DNA of 64,000 nt from Microthyrium microscopicum (taxonomy: Eukaryota; Ascomycota; Dothideomycetes; Microthyriales; Microthyriaceae): positions 264,217 to 328,216 of the forward strand of contig MU004240.1 of NCBI GenBank assembly GCA_010405405.1, read 5' to 3'. Below the pieces are notes generated by a model. It did not search any database, was not told where the DNA came from, and was given only the letters and a program-made list of their open reading frames with translations. How positions within the stretch are numbered: the first letter of the stretch is position 1; each line of letters begins with the position of its first letter. Of this stretch, positions 10,138-21,700 are shown in pieces. Made by a program: the position numbers and the translations under genes.

Positions 10138-12879
10138 GATTGATAATGGTGTTTGAGTGTATCAGTGCGAACAGAAGATATAGAGTGAAAGGGGCCCCTA
10201 GAGAGTGTAACAAATGCGTTTGTTGGGTTGAACTGGTGGTGGATGACGAGGCAGTAGATCGCTTGTGTAGCTTATTATATAGATGCTGTTGGAAATGACA
10301 ACCTTATAGGGAGTGGCTTCACTACACACTAAGCCTAGAGGGGATTGAATGTGATAGGTTTTACTGTAAGCGTTCGAAGTCTTACAGTGAGCAAGTTTGG
10401 CGTAGTGACTAAATGATTGAGTGACCGAATATAGGAAAGTGAAGGATCCAGGGCTGGGTAAATGAAGTTGTATTGCGCACTACTGGGAAGGAAATGAGAA
10501 GATGTAGTGCAACGAAATACTCACGATCACCTTTATATCAACACAACAGAAAGGATGCATGACAGGAAACCCAAATTTCGTTCGAACTCGCCTAGCTGAG
10601 CCATCGGCTCATGTCGCGACCGACCCAAAACGCGGCAAGGCGCACATGAAAGCCTTGTTCTTGTACTGAAATAAAAACATAACATAAATGATGAGCGTAG
10701 GGTGGTTGCAAGCCAGGATGTCTACGGCCCAGAGCAACATGTCTAGGACAGGAAAAGAATAACAAGGTGTGGCGGTAAGCATTCGTGGAGCAATGTTGCT
10801 AAAGATGGACTAAATGAACATCATGAGCTGCGGTCCATGTCAGAACCCGGCCAGGATGATTTGGCTAATTTGGTGTCTTTCTTGCGCGGGAGACTGGGCT
10901 ATCGTGGCATTTTTCAAGGTGCTCACTGCTGACCATTGGAGGGCGTATGGAGAGCCGCAGCAGTGGATTTGAAATAGGTGCAGATTACACTAGAGCGGCA
11001 CTTCTCACAGTCTGTAAGAGCGTCTGGTCGTTATTAAAGACCTCGATGGTCAGATTGCCGCCACGGCTCACTTGGCTGCGCCGCAAGCACGACCTCAACA
11101 TCTCGGTCTTGGACTCTTGGTGTTGGAGTTGATCATACCTGTGTATTTATCATACAACTGAAGAGACGCCTCCCAGGACCAAAAGTCATGAGCGGGAGTA
11201 AACTGATTATTGAGGCCCATGAGAGTGAAACTAGAGAGTCCCTTGAAGCAATCCAAAGCAAGCCTAGGATTTGCAAGCCTAGGATTTGACGAGGTGTTGT
11301 CGGCAAGGTATTTCTGTAAATTCAAGGATGTGGAGAATTTGCTGTCTAGGGGCTTCATTTACACACTAATTGCGCCTCGTTCAGCAATATATCTTGCTAA
11401 TTAACTTTCATTTCCTAACCTCCTTCATTCAGGATTAGCTAACAGGTATGACCGCAAGTCATTTCTTTGCATCTGACGGGAGATCTTCTGTCAGGATTAT
11501 GTATAAGTAAATGAATTCCTGGCTGGTGGTTCAACTATGGAAATAAAAATCTCGCTATGCTGACGTATTTTCACTGTCAGCACTGTGGCAGCTTTGTTAT
11601 TGTCGAGGCCTTGCCATATTGCGACCGCAAACTTGGAACTTTTTTCACTATCACGATGCACTTTTACGCTGACAGGCCTTGTATTTAGCTTGTAAACCAA
11701 CTTAGGGAGGTTGCGGCACTTTGCATGCGTGCGCCGTGAATACTTGGAGCAGGAATTGTAAATCAAGTGATTCAAGCGCATGTATTTGTGCCGCTTTGAA
11801 TGAAAAAGTAAATCAATGCAATATAGCGTTGGCGTTTAGATTGGTTGATCGAGCGCCGGCCCATATCGCGACCGCACCCGCCGTCAATGGTTCCTAAGAT
11901 ATTTACACACAGCCACGATGCAATTCCCATGTAGTTAGACATAAATGAATTGCTATTGGGCTTGAGACGAACCACACAGAACGCAAGCTAGGGAACGATA
12001 ACTTGTGAGATTTGGCTGTAGGTGTGTCCTAAGAAGTAAAGAGAGTTCTTGTGGTATGGCATGAAGGTGGCGTAAACCGTGTAGGAAACCTACTGCGAAA
12101 CCGAAGTATGCCGCCGCAACTTGACAGCGGTAATACAGCCCATCTGCCTTGTGCAATGCCGACAAAGGCCGAGCATGCCTTCACTTTTGAGTCTCGCACC
12201 GACCAGTCTACTGGTGACGTGACAAGAGCCAACACAGGTAGCCTTGGTGATCAAAGTAGGATCACACCATGATCTTTCTGTGTGTTTGACTAGGTTGCTA
12301 TTTATTGCTTCCCAGTTCCTTGAACTAGGCGTTCCATACGAGGAGGTCAAATAAGACCGTGGAGCTTTCCAGCTGAAATTACAATTGACTGTCACACGTC
12401 CTGAAGCGGCATTGAAAACTACCGTTTATTCACAATTGACTGACCAAATATGTGAGCACTGAGCTTCGATTTGAGCCAAAAAAAAATGTTGACTGAGACA
12501 GATAACAAGGTCGAAGGATGATGTTTCTTGTATCATCTCAATGCGAGCACTTAAACTTGTCTCCAGCCAAGCATCTAATTGCAGGTAAGCCGGGGAAATT
12601 CTTGTTCGAGCTTGAAAAAGGGCCTTAGGAAGTAAAACAACTGTCAATGCAGGTATATATATTTAGAACATGTCTACCAAGGCTACGCTGCAATACGGTT
12701 ACCGACTCGAGTTTCCAAGCAAGCGGTCCAAGCAGCATGGCATATCGAAGTGAGCCTAGTAGCCTGCCATATCATCGCCTTCGCACTGGATCCCGATGAT
12801 AGTGAGAATCTTGATCATGTCGTTCTTTCCCTTTCTAAAGAGTCTCTCCATTCTTTTGCAATGCAGAATTTGTGGCACG
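10138..12879. other. Gene-poor intergenic region (2.7 kb)
   Basis: No ORF has recognisable similarity or a consistent splice structure. It holds a 15-base direct tandem duplication at 11258-11287. The left end contains the promoter of the DUF3455 gene, and the right end (12756-12879) is probably the 3' UTR of the WKF gene. Composition is normal, so it is not RIP-eroded. Confidence 0.5.
11258..11287 (+). repeat. Exact 15-base tandem duplication
   Basis: The unit GCAAGCCTAGGATTT occurs twice in direct succession. It is a recent local slippage-type duplication with no further copies nearby. Confidence 0.9.
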
Positions 12880-14121
12880 TTATTCCGATCCTGAGTCGGA
12901 ACTGTCGTTGTCACTGGAGTCGCCGTCCGAATCCGATCCACTCGAGCCATCTGATCCGCTCGAAGTCCCGGACTCTGAAGATGAGCTGTCACTGTCCGCG
13001 CCGCTTTCATTGCTTGATCCATTGCCAGAGGATGAGCCGCTGTCCTTGACCTTGGTGGAGCCACGTTTCGCTAGCTTTGTTGGCAAATCCGAATCAATTG
13101 AGCTGACACTAGACACATCATCGTCTGGAAGTCCTGTTCGGACATTGCGCAGCCTGAGTCGTCTTTTCTTGGTCACTGGTCCATCCTCGTTGGGGAAAAT
13201 GATTTTCTTCCCTCGTAAGTGCTCCTCATTAGCAACTACTTTGGGTGGGACGATACGAGCCATCGCAGCATCAAGGGCTCTTAGAACAATTTCCGCACGC
13301 TTTCTTTTGGCCACCTTCATCTGGAACTCGACTGATTTTGAGTCTTCCTTGTCCTGAGCTTCTCGTATTCTGATTTTGGTACCCATCAATTGACGTTTTA
13401 GAGCAGCGATGCGAGCCTCTTTGCGAGCTTTGGAGTCTTCCATGTCGTCGCTAAGTTCAGCAGCTTCTTCTGGCTCAATGACTTCCTTGGTCTCTTCTAG
13501 AATCTCTTGAGCCTCTTGAATCAATTTCTGTTTTGCTGCTTGGCCTTGTAGTCCTTCAACGTAATTGACGAATGCCTCAAAGTGATCCAATGGCAATCGT
13601 TTGTCGACAAAGGCGAATTTGAGAAGTTGCGTCTGGCAGTGTTTGTTGAATTTCCAGTTTGGTCGATCAGTGTCGAATCTTGTCAGATAGGCCAGATATT
13701 CCGGTGTGTCGTTGGGATCTGCTGAGTTGCCCTTCTTGATGGTGTTGCGAGATTTCTTTTTCGATAAGTGATGGCTTGGTTTAGTAGTTCCAGCCTCAAG
13801 ATTTGCTGGATGTGACTTTAAATCATTGAATTCAGCTGCTTCTGACTCGGTGAACTCTCCATGACCTCCTTGTTGATGATCTAGGTAATTGCGAAGCAGA
13901 GCACCAGTGCTATTTCCATCGTCGGCCTTGGAGTCGTCCGCAAACTGCACAGACTTTCTCTTCTTTAGTGGACGCTCAGTACCTGATGATCTCTCACCCG
14001 TACCAACTGCCACTGCCTCATCTAGCTTTCTCTTCTGAGGCGCATCGTTTGAGGCTAACTTGAGCCCTATTCTTTTCCATGCTGGTATTCTAGGTCCTGG
14101 TGAAGCTGTAGTTACCGTCAT
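12880..14121 (-). CDS. WKF-domain (C7orf50-like) nucleolar protein
   Basis: A single exon of 413 aa. The centre carries the WKF domain (residues about 145-195), with the diagnostic RPNWKFNKHCQ followed by an amphipathic helix (FVDKRLPLDHFEAFVNYV). The N-terminal 130 residues are basic and low-complexity with likely nuclear signals (PLKKRKS, KKKSRNTIKK). A coiled, charged middle region follows, and the last 60 residues form a Ser/Asp/Gly tail resembling nucleolar acidic tails. Human C7orf50 is nucleolar and interacts with ribosome-biogenesis factors, so a similar role is inferred. Its 5' end faces SCL1 across about 300 bases, suggesting a shared promoter. Confidence 0.85.
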   Translation of the reverse strand: MTVTTASPGPRIPAWKRIGLKLASNDAPQKRKLDEAVAVGTGERSSGTERPLKKRKSVQFADDSKADDGNSTGALLRNYLDHQQGGHGEFTESEAAEFNDLKSHPANLEAGTTKPSHHLSKKKSRNTIKKGNSADPNDTPEYLAYLTRFDTDRPNWKFNKHCQTQLLKFAFVDKRLPLDHFEAFVNYVEGLQGQAAKQKLIQEAQEILEETKEVIEPEEAAELSDDMEDSKARKEARIAALKRQLMGTKIRIREAQDKEDSKSVEFQMKVAKRKRAEIVLRALDAAMARIVPPKVVANEEHLRGKKIIFPNEDGPVTKKRRLRLRNVRTGLPDDDVSSVSSIDSDLPTKLAKRGSTKVKDSGSSSGNGSSNESGADSDSSSSESGTSSGSDGSSGSDSDGDSSDNDSSDSGSE

Positions 14122-14420
14122 TTTGTTTTTCGTGAGGATCTAGCGCGAATATGCTGTGTAGAAAAATCATCAACTCATGCGGTGGACATAAGATTTTGAT
14201 CTCAAGATAAAATTGTTGCGCTAACTTCGGGCCGAATTGTCGGCCCGCTTGGGGAGCTTTGACCCGACGCGTTGTCAAGCTGCCTAGAAGCTCTAATTGA
14301 TGTGCATCTTCTTGTATACCAACTAATAAACCATCAATTCAAGTTTTGAGCGATTTACGACTTTGTTATCAACCCTCACTGTGCCCCAAATCCGCCTCCA
14401 GACCGTTCATCCTCGCCATC
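14122..14420. promoter_or_regulatory. Divergent promoter region, WKF gene / SCL1
   Basis: These 299 bases separate the start codons of two oppositely oriented housekeeping genes and must contain both promoters. No individual element was resolved. Confidence 0.55.
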
Positions 14421-15419
14421 ATGTCTAGTACGAGCGCTTCGGCCCTCTCTTTCATTGTGGGGCTCCAGAATACTAACATTGTGTGCAGGTAGCGCTGCCT
14501 ATGATCGGCATATCACAATCTTCTCTGATCAGGGTAGATTGTATCAAGTCGGTATGCTTCTTCGCACTAGAAGAGTCGAGTTTGGGGGCCTAATAAGTGG
14601 TAGAATATGCCTTCAAAGCAATAACAGCTGCCAACATTATGTCTGTTGGCGTCAAAGGCAAAGACTGCGCAGTGGTAATATCGCAAAAGAAAGTACCCGT
14701 ATGTATTATCAGAACGTCAGCTTATGAATGCTTCTAATTTCTGCCACAGGATAAGCTCATCGACCCCTCATCCGTCTCATACGTCTACAAAATCTCTCCC
14801 TCGGTTGGCTGTGTGATGACTGGCTCCATTGCAGATGCTAGAGCTTCGGTCGACAAGGCAAGAGCGGAAGCAGCCGAATTCAGATACAAGTACGGATATG
14901 AGATGCCATGCGACGTTCTAGCGAAGAGATTGGCCAATATCAGCCAGGTGTACACCCAGCGAGTAGGTTTTTGCCCGTTTCAGACCGTGGACATATTTGG
15001 ATCACGATCATTCAAGCTAATACAAATGATAGGCATACATGCGGCCATTGGGAATTGCTATCACATTGATCTCACTCGATTCGGAATTCGGACCGCAACT
15101 ATACAAGTGCGACCCGGCAGGCTATTATGCAGGATTCAAGGGCACTGCCACAGGTCCAAAAATGCAAGAGGCGCTCAATTTTCTCGAGAAGAAGGTCAAG
15201 AACAAGGACTGCGCCGAAGGTGATTGGAAGGACGTTGTTGAGCTAGGCATCACCACACTCAATACAGTGCTTAGCGTGGATTTCAAGAAGAACGAATTGG
15301 AAATCGGAATTGTGGGTGGACCAAAGATTGACGGCCAAGAAGGAACAGATGCGGCTTTCAGAAAGCTCACCGAGGAAGAGGTCGAAGAAAGACTACAAGC
15401 AATTGCGGACAAAGACTGA
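14421..15419 (+). CDS. SCL1: 20S proteasome subunit alpha-1 (PSMA6/Scl1)
   Basis: Five exons: 14421-14427, 14489-14551, 14604-14698, 14750-14962 and 15033-15419, giving 254 aa. The first coding exon is only seven bases (ATG TCT A), joined across an intron with a TACTAAC branch site. The N-terminus reads [22 protein letters not shown], the proteasome alpha signature. [43 protein letters not shown] and [15 protein letters not shown] match the alpha-1 subunit. It forms part of the outer heptameric ring that gates the proteolytic chamber and has no catalytic residue of its own. DQGR replaces the more usual SPEGR, a minor variation. Confidence 0.95.
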
Positions 15420-17676
15420 GCTGGGCCTGTATACTGGCATTAATAAAAATGCATGCTTGCCACCGCAGAGTTCAGCCCTCTAAAGGTCATATTGGCAGAC
15501 ATGACGTTGCCATCGCCGCTCGACGACAGGAGTTCACTTTTTATGTGGGCACGGGGTTCGCTGATAGCCTTAGCAAAAACCACGGAGCATCTTCAATGCA
15601 TAATACAACCCTCCTAGGAACATTGACTCTTTGATTGGTCAGAATTGAGGTTGTATGTGCATGTCCTGTGCTACTACCAACATATAACTTAGCGATAAAT
15701 GATTCAGAAACTTGATTTGTGCCGATCGGCTATCGAAAGAGGTGGTGTAATAGATAGGGTCTGTGAAACATTTACTAATAATTAGTGCAGGAAATGTCCA
15801 TTGTCCAAGGACTGCTGTAGACCAAGCCCCTGGAACGATGCACCAGGCACTCGGGACCTGCTTGGTAAGGCTCGTATATTTTTAAAGGCAGAGTTCGTCA
15901 GGCCAGAACGGTCGCTTAAACAACCATAGTGCTAGATGTGAGCCACATATAGGCGGAGAAACTGCACTAAGCCGGTAGGACAGAGCTCATTATCCAGTCC
16001 ATGGCCAATGACCACGTGCGAAGCACGTAATTACAGAAGGAAGAACTGTCTTCCGTTCAACTTGACAGTAGACAGCAAACGGTGGTGGCGTTGTGGAAGA
16101 CGGGATATCGAATTGAAGGCAGCCAATAGCAGTGCACAAGATATGGGACTTGACCATTCAAGCTCATGGATCTGGATAATTTGAACAGTACAACAATGGT
16201 TCCAAAGCACTGTACAGGCTGCGATTGTATTGAAGCCAAAAAGCAAAGGTGTCGATACATGTCGTGGGACTAAAGGGAAAATCATGCCATACTTGCCTCG
16301 AAGAACGGATAAGTCCGACAATGGAAAAGGCCATGAAAGCAGGACAGAGTATCAGAGAATATCCCAAGATAGAGTATCGCACCAATGGCACTTTGCGAGC
16401 CTTCAAGACGTGCCAATTGCTTGGGCTTGTGACGTTTTCACTTTGAGAGATATGCGCGCCGGGAGTCCGGGAGTCGTTTATGCACATTGACATATTCAGG
16501 CTAGAGTAAGGCCATCAATTGACTACTGTATTATCTAGCAGTCTAAGGTAACTCCTCATACTACTGGTAGAAATGGTCAGATTCACTCCGATGTTCCGAC
16601 AGGAGATGTTGATCACGTAGATTTGATGGCTTGGAAGCGCAGTGGCTGCATCGCTCAGCCACGATGTGGCACGAATTTTGTGGAGATTCAACTTCATGCC
16701 CAGGTGATTTGATGGACTCAGGCGGATGCGGCACTTTTAGCCCTCCTGTAACACTGCAGAGTTCGTCAAAACAAACTTTACTAAGGAAGGATTGAGGGTC
16801 GACTTGAGCTGTCAGTGCAATTGACGATATTGTCTACCGCTTGCAAAACCTTGCTGGCGGCAGGGCCTCGCACACCAGTCCACTGGGATTTAGCAAGGAC
16901 TGGGTGATCGGTATCCGTAGAGTAGCCGTTCTCCCTCACCACTTGGGCCAATGATATTTGGTATTAGGAAGGTCGGGGATTTTTTCACTGGATTGGCAAT
17001 CCACGCTGCCCTCCACGGCAAGCCTGGCGAAAGCTAGCGGCCTCGTGGCTGGCGATGCCTCATGAGTATACAGCTGAACTATCCAACATGCCAAGCTGGG
17101 TCCTTCACAAACGCGGACTTGCTCTTCGTACAGAGCCTTCCAATAGCCGCGAAGAATGCGACCGTTGACGGTGTTGAAATTTCTGTTTTGCTGTTGTGCC
17201 GCGACTAAGTTTTGCGCCGGACGTCAGATTGCATTGTGTCCAGCTGCTAGTGTTTCCTCCTTTCTTCCTCTTCTTCATCCACTTCCGTCCATGCTTCATC
17301 CGTCGGCTGCTTGTTTGGCTTCCGCAAATGACCTCCATAGCATTCTCCTTCCACTCCATTAACGGCCCGGCCCATGCGACCATTCTATTCAGAAGCGAAA
17401 GGACATAATGTCGTTGGCTCAAAGCCGAGCGCGGCCTTCTGCAGTGGGCTTCAATCCTTGCCTGTCACTGGTGAATAACATGCAACACTTGTGAACGATC
17501 TTCTTTTTTCTTTCTCTCCTTTTTAACGTGTCCATCCTATACATATCTTGGTGACATTCGCCTTCGCTTCCTATGCCGCCACCCAGAAATTACAAGGTCC
17601 AGGTTAGAACATCCAGACACTGGACTATTGAGCCTTGGTATCAACACAAACCTTTAGCCCGGCTAGACTCTTCAGC
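15420..17676. other. Gene-poor intergenic region (2.3 kb)
   Basis: No supported gene. Short ORFs on both strands lack ATG-to-splice coherence or recognisable domains. The last 150 bases are the likely leader of the orphan gene starting at 17677. Confidence 0.5.
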
Positions 17677-18501
17677 ATGGCAGATGGATGTAGGTTCTTG
17701 AGTGATATGGCAGCCATCATATTGGCTATATCCAGATGTATTTCAAGAGCTAACTTGAGATTTACAGTAAACCACGCACGAGCAATGCGAATAGCCGAGA
17801 TTATGAACGACTTTCGAAGCTTGCAATACTATCTTGCTGCGATTCACGTAAACCCTTTGGCAGAGGATTACTATCTCGAGGGCTATAGCTTGATACGCGC
17901 ATGTATCGCTGAAGGACAAGCCGTCCTAGCGAATAGCTATACCAATGCTGCGGCTCATCCTTCCGGCGACGAAGAAGCGGAAAAATCACAGCTCAAGCTG
18001 TAAGTAGCGACCCAAACTTCTGGAATCGAGGCGCTGGGAATGTACAACACGAACTCATCGCCTGCGGATCCACACTTTTCTCGGAGAAATGATCCTTCCC
18101 GACCTTGACGCTAGCTGTTTGAAGCTTTTAGGTTCAAATGACATCGCTAACTGACATTCCCTAGAATTATCGTAGATGCGAGTGTTCGGCGATTTCTATG
18201 TCAGCGCGCGTACATGAGAGCGGTCGCAGCGCAACGCTGGGCGAATGCGAGAACCCAGATACTCGGTGGGCATCGCCCTCACGCCGGAAATTTGCATCAA
18301 CTTCAACAATTGGATGCTCAGTTACGAACAGTAAGTTTCTCCAAGCCAGGGCCGCCCGCGATCTCTGCTGCGTCGATGATTGGGTACCATTCACTCGGAA
18401 TGAGAGAAATTTGATTGCAGTTCACTCTCCGCAAGTGTACCGTAGTTGAGATTTCAGCTTTAGGACTCGAAAGTTCCAGATACCTCAAGTTTCTCTTGTA
18501 A
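17677..18501 (+). CDS. Orphan spliced gene, small helical protein of unknown function
   Basis: The model uses exons 17677-17689, 17768-17999, 18165-18330 and 18421-18501 (163 aa). Every intron has strong signals: donors GTAGGT, GTAAGT and GTAAGT; branch sites CTAAC and GCTAACTGAC; CAG or TAG acceptors. The reading frame stays open through all junctions, which is unlikely by chance. The protein begins MADGLNHARAMRIAEIMNDF and has several amphipathic helices (LRFLCQRAYMRAV-like, HQLQQLDAQLRT). No signal peptide, membrane segment or known domain is visible. The 3' end is uncertain: a further intron ending at 18612 would add an exon to 18741, but the frames do not join cleanly at the best donor. 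It could be a lineage-specific gene or a recently decaying one. Confidence 0.5.
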
Positions 18502-18741
18502 GATTCGCATCTCTGGCGCATCTAGGCCACAAACTTGAAGTGGATCAGCTACGGAGCAATGCCGCCATTCACAATAATATTGTGGAAATCTCGCTAACCA
18601 GTGAACTTGTAGGAACTCGGCGCAATCACAGATGGACATGTCTTGGACACGCTGCAGTCGCACGATGTCGCTCAAGGCAAATTCATTGACGATGATCCTT
18701 CCCTCGAGATTCTGCTCCAACAAATTCAGTTTCGCCAATAA

Positions 18742-21700
18742 TCATGAAGTAACGATTTCATACCCCTTCTTGTTATCAGTATAATCATGCAACGATATTT
18801 TAGTGTCGTGATTCTTTTCGAACCCGGCAATCATGCATGAAGTTCTGGATAGTACATCAATATCTACGATTCGCATTTCAGCAACCGGGAAGGATTACAG
18901 CATCTACTCTGCATTTGAGGCGAGGTCGGTTCGGAAATGCAACACCAGGAGTACAACGTGTTAGGAATAGCATGATGAATTGGCTTGGATAGTCAGTTCA
19001 TAGCGGAAATGGCCGCTTCGCCCTTTGTCATGTCAATGCTCGTTTTAGCGAATCTGGTTTGGCTATACAGCTCGAAAACCATTGTACAACACAAAATATA
19101 ATAATCATTCTTGTCGTCTGCATCATTAGACATGAAATGAAGACATTGAGATTACGCATACTCATGCGTATGGAGCTGTATGCTGTAGCAACTATTTTGG
19201 GACTGTCAGGATCTTTTCATGTCGCACATACTTCTACGCATCATTGACGCTTGCGTGAGACTACGAAGCGAGATTATACTACTAGTGTCAAAAGGGTCCA
19301 TTCAATGCTCTCATCTTTCACCCTAACGGAACGCTAACCGCATTGGAAATGCCGCTTCCGAGAACTTTCAAGCCATATAAAAATCGCTTTCAGCATCATA
19401 ACTTGACTTACATAATGAGTGATTACTAAACAAAAGTTGCAAATTTGGTAGCGAGACACTTACTTCCGGGAATAATAGCAGTGTAGTCCAACTTCACTAA
19501 AAAGTCATAGGTCCAGATATATAGGGTCACTTGAAAGTTGAGATTTTTCGCTATGTTTGCCTGTGTGATACTCTACATACCCTCCAAGGTACCTGACACA
19601 TGTTCAGAATTCTCAGATGCTGTTGAAATAAGACTTCTGATATTGGTGTCTCTGTTTTGTGACCACCATTATAGCTGAGCTTCTCACGATTTGAGAGGTC
19701 TAAGAAACACCGATCAGGCTGAGACTGATCGTCATATAGAAGAATCAAACTAGTCTATCATGCATAGATTTGAGGCAGTGTTCTGCCGGTTGGCACACCA
19801 CTTCAAAAGTGGATTAGCCATGCCAGATCGACGCTGTTTTTGTGCAAATTTGACGCATGAAATTTTCTATCCCCCTGCCTTGCAAGTTGCCTGCCAAACC
19901 GTCTGATTATCGATGATGGACATATGATATTCGAGTCCTAGTGACTTATTCGGTACAATGAACAATATAAACATTTCGTCATTGCAATATTACGCCTAGG
20001 CAATCGCGGTGTCATTGGTACTTACAGCCTACCATCCTGTCATTGCCGTGGATCGATTTTTCTGGTGAATCCAAGCACGACCACTTTCTTTTGCGGTCAA
20101 TTGTACCTGTTAGTTACACCGCGAAAGGGGAAAAAGTCTTCCTTCGTTTTTGAGATATATCATGCTTTTCAGGTTGGCCAGTCATGATGTTTTGTAGAAG
20201 TGTAAAGTTACTTTTTCCAATTCTAAAGCATACCAGCTGCTATAATTAACCTCTTCGTATATGGTTTGGGAAAATTTGAGCTTCTGTGATATTGTTCACA
20301 GTGTCGTCCCCCGAGATTTCAAGTCTGATGGATCCAATGTAACGACCACCTGCTTGATCGAAGACGCCTTGTACAATCACGCGAAGATGAACGAGGTCAA
20401 TGATTACACTTAGGACAGCTAGCAAATCCCTTGGTAGATACAATACATAGCAGCATCCGTAGTGTTTGATGTCATCGCCTTTCACAAGTCACCACATTAT
20501 CCAACCATGGACTTTGTTTGGCGCTCCAAGCAGCGTTCTCAGCAGCTTCGAGCCAGCTGTAACCAGCCGACCACTCGTCCAATTAACCACACACATACTG
20601 TTCGTGTCCGCTGGTCGCCTGAAATCTTCCATCACCGTTCCCGTACGCGGATCCAATCGTATGCGATGAATATAACGGCGGCAGCAGCGACAAGACTGAA
20701 GTGAGCGTGGATTCTCGTAGCACCGTAGAAGGAGACTGAGCGAAATCAGCCACCACGATGCAGGAGACGGACGGCTCGTCTCCCCGGTCGCACGAAACGG
20801 AGAAAAGTCAGATCTCCGATTTCCTGCTTTGTTGTGAGAGCTTGGGTTGTATATGGTGCACTGCATAACCGACCGACCCCGTCTGTCGGGTCGGGCGCCG
20901 AAAAGGTTGCAGTGCCTGATCAGATTCAGGGCCCGAGATCGTGGTGAGAGAAGGGGGCGGGTGTCCCGATGTTGAAGAGTACATACATTGTACGTGGGAT
21001 ATCGGCACAACCCGACCACTGGCCAGAATGGGAACCCATCGCCTTAAATCATGGTACATAACAGTACATACTCTGAGAGTGTCTTCTCGGTTTCGTGACG
21101 CAATACTACTCGTTGATTGAGAGAGAAGAGATGAGAGTCTGTTGGGCATATGCATTGGACATTCTGCCTGATCGAGCGATCACTACCTATCTCTCTCGCG
21201 TAAACAGCTCAGCTTGTTTCTGATGACCTGATTATCACCATGCGAGACCAATCCTGCAACTATCAGGCCATTACTTGACTCTTGAGTAAATCTAGACTTC
21301 TGAAGAGACAAAGCTTAGCAGGCATCACTGATCAGGCTCACATCAGTCGAAAGATGTTGTACTTGTGACTGATGTATGAGTCGTCAGGATTTTAGCCTGG
21401 AGAGCCCGCCGTTCAGGAGTAAAGTCTGCAGTGCTGAGCCTGCCTGGTGAAGTTGAAACTTGAAATTAACACGAAACAAACATTGGAAACGATTTGACAG
21501 CAGAGTATTGAAGCGCGCCTGCTCCAATGTCCATAACACCTTTCTTTGAATACCTCTCAAAATCTCCTATAACATTGTAGCTTCGACGACATGATATGCC
21601 TATCGATATGCCCACGGAAAAGTGAATGATGCTCTATTTCGAACCCGCCATGCTTGAACAACGGCAACGATAGCATTGGATACAAACTTCCAAAACGAAT

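Noticed and set aside
17105-17422. Basic minus-strand ORF resembling an HMG-like lysine patch
   Set aside because: The Lys run comes from a TTCCTC-rich stretch on the plus strand; no real HMG-box pattern.
18810-18840. GGTTCGAA-like tRNA B-box (minus strand), also at about 21640
   Set aside because: No A box at the right distance, no acceptor stem pairing and the B box deviates from GGTTCGANTCC.
20860-20910. CCGACC/GGTCGG inverted motifs
   Set aside because: Short, imperfect arms in simple sequence; no structure beyond chance.
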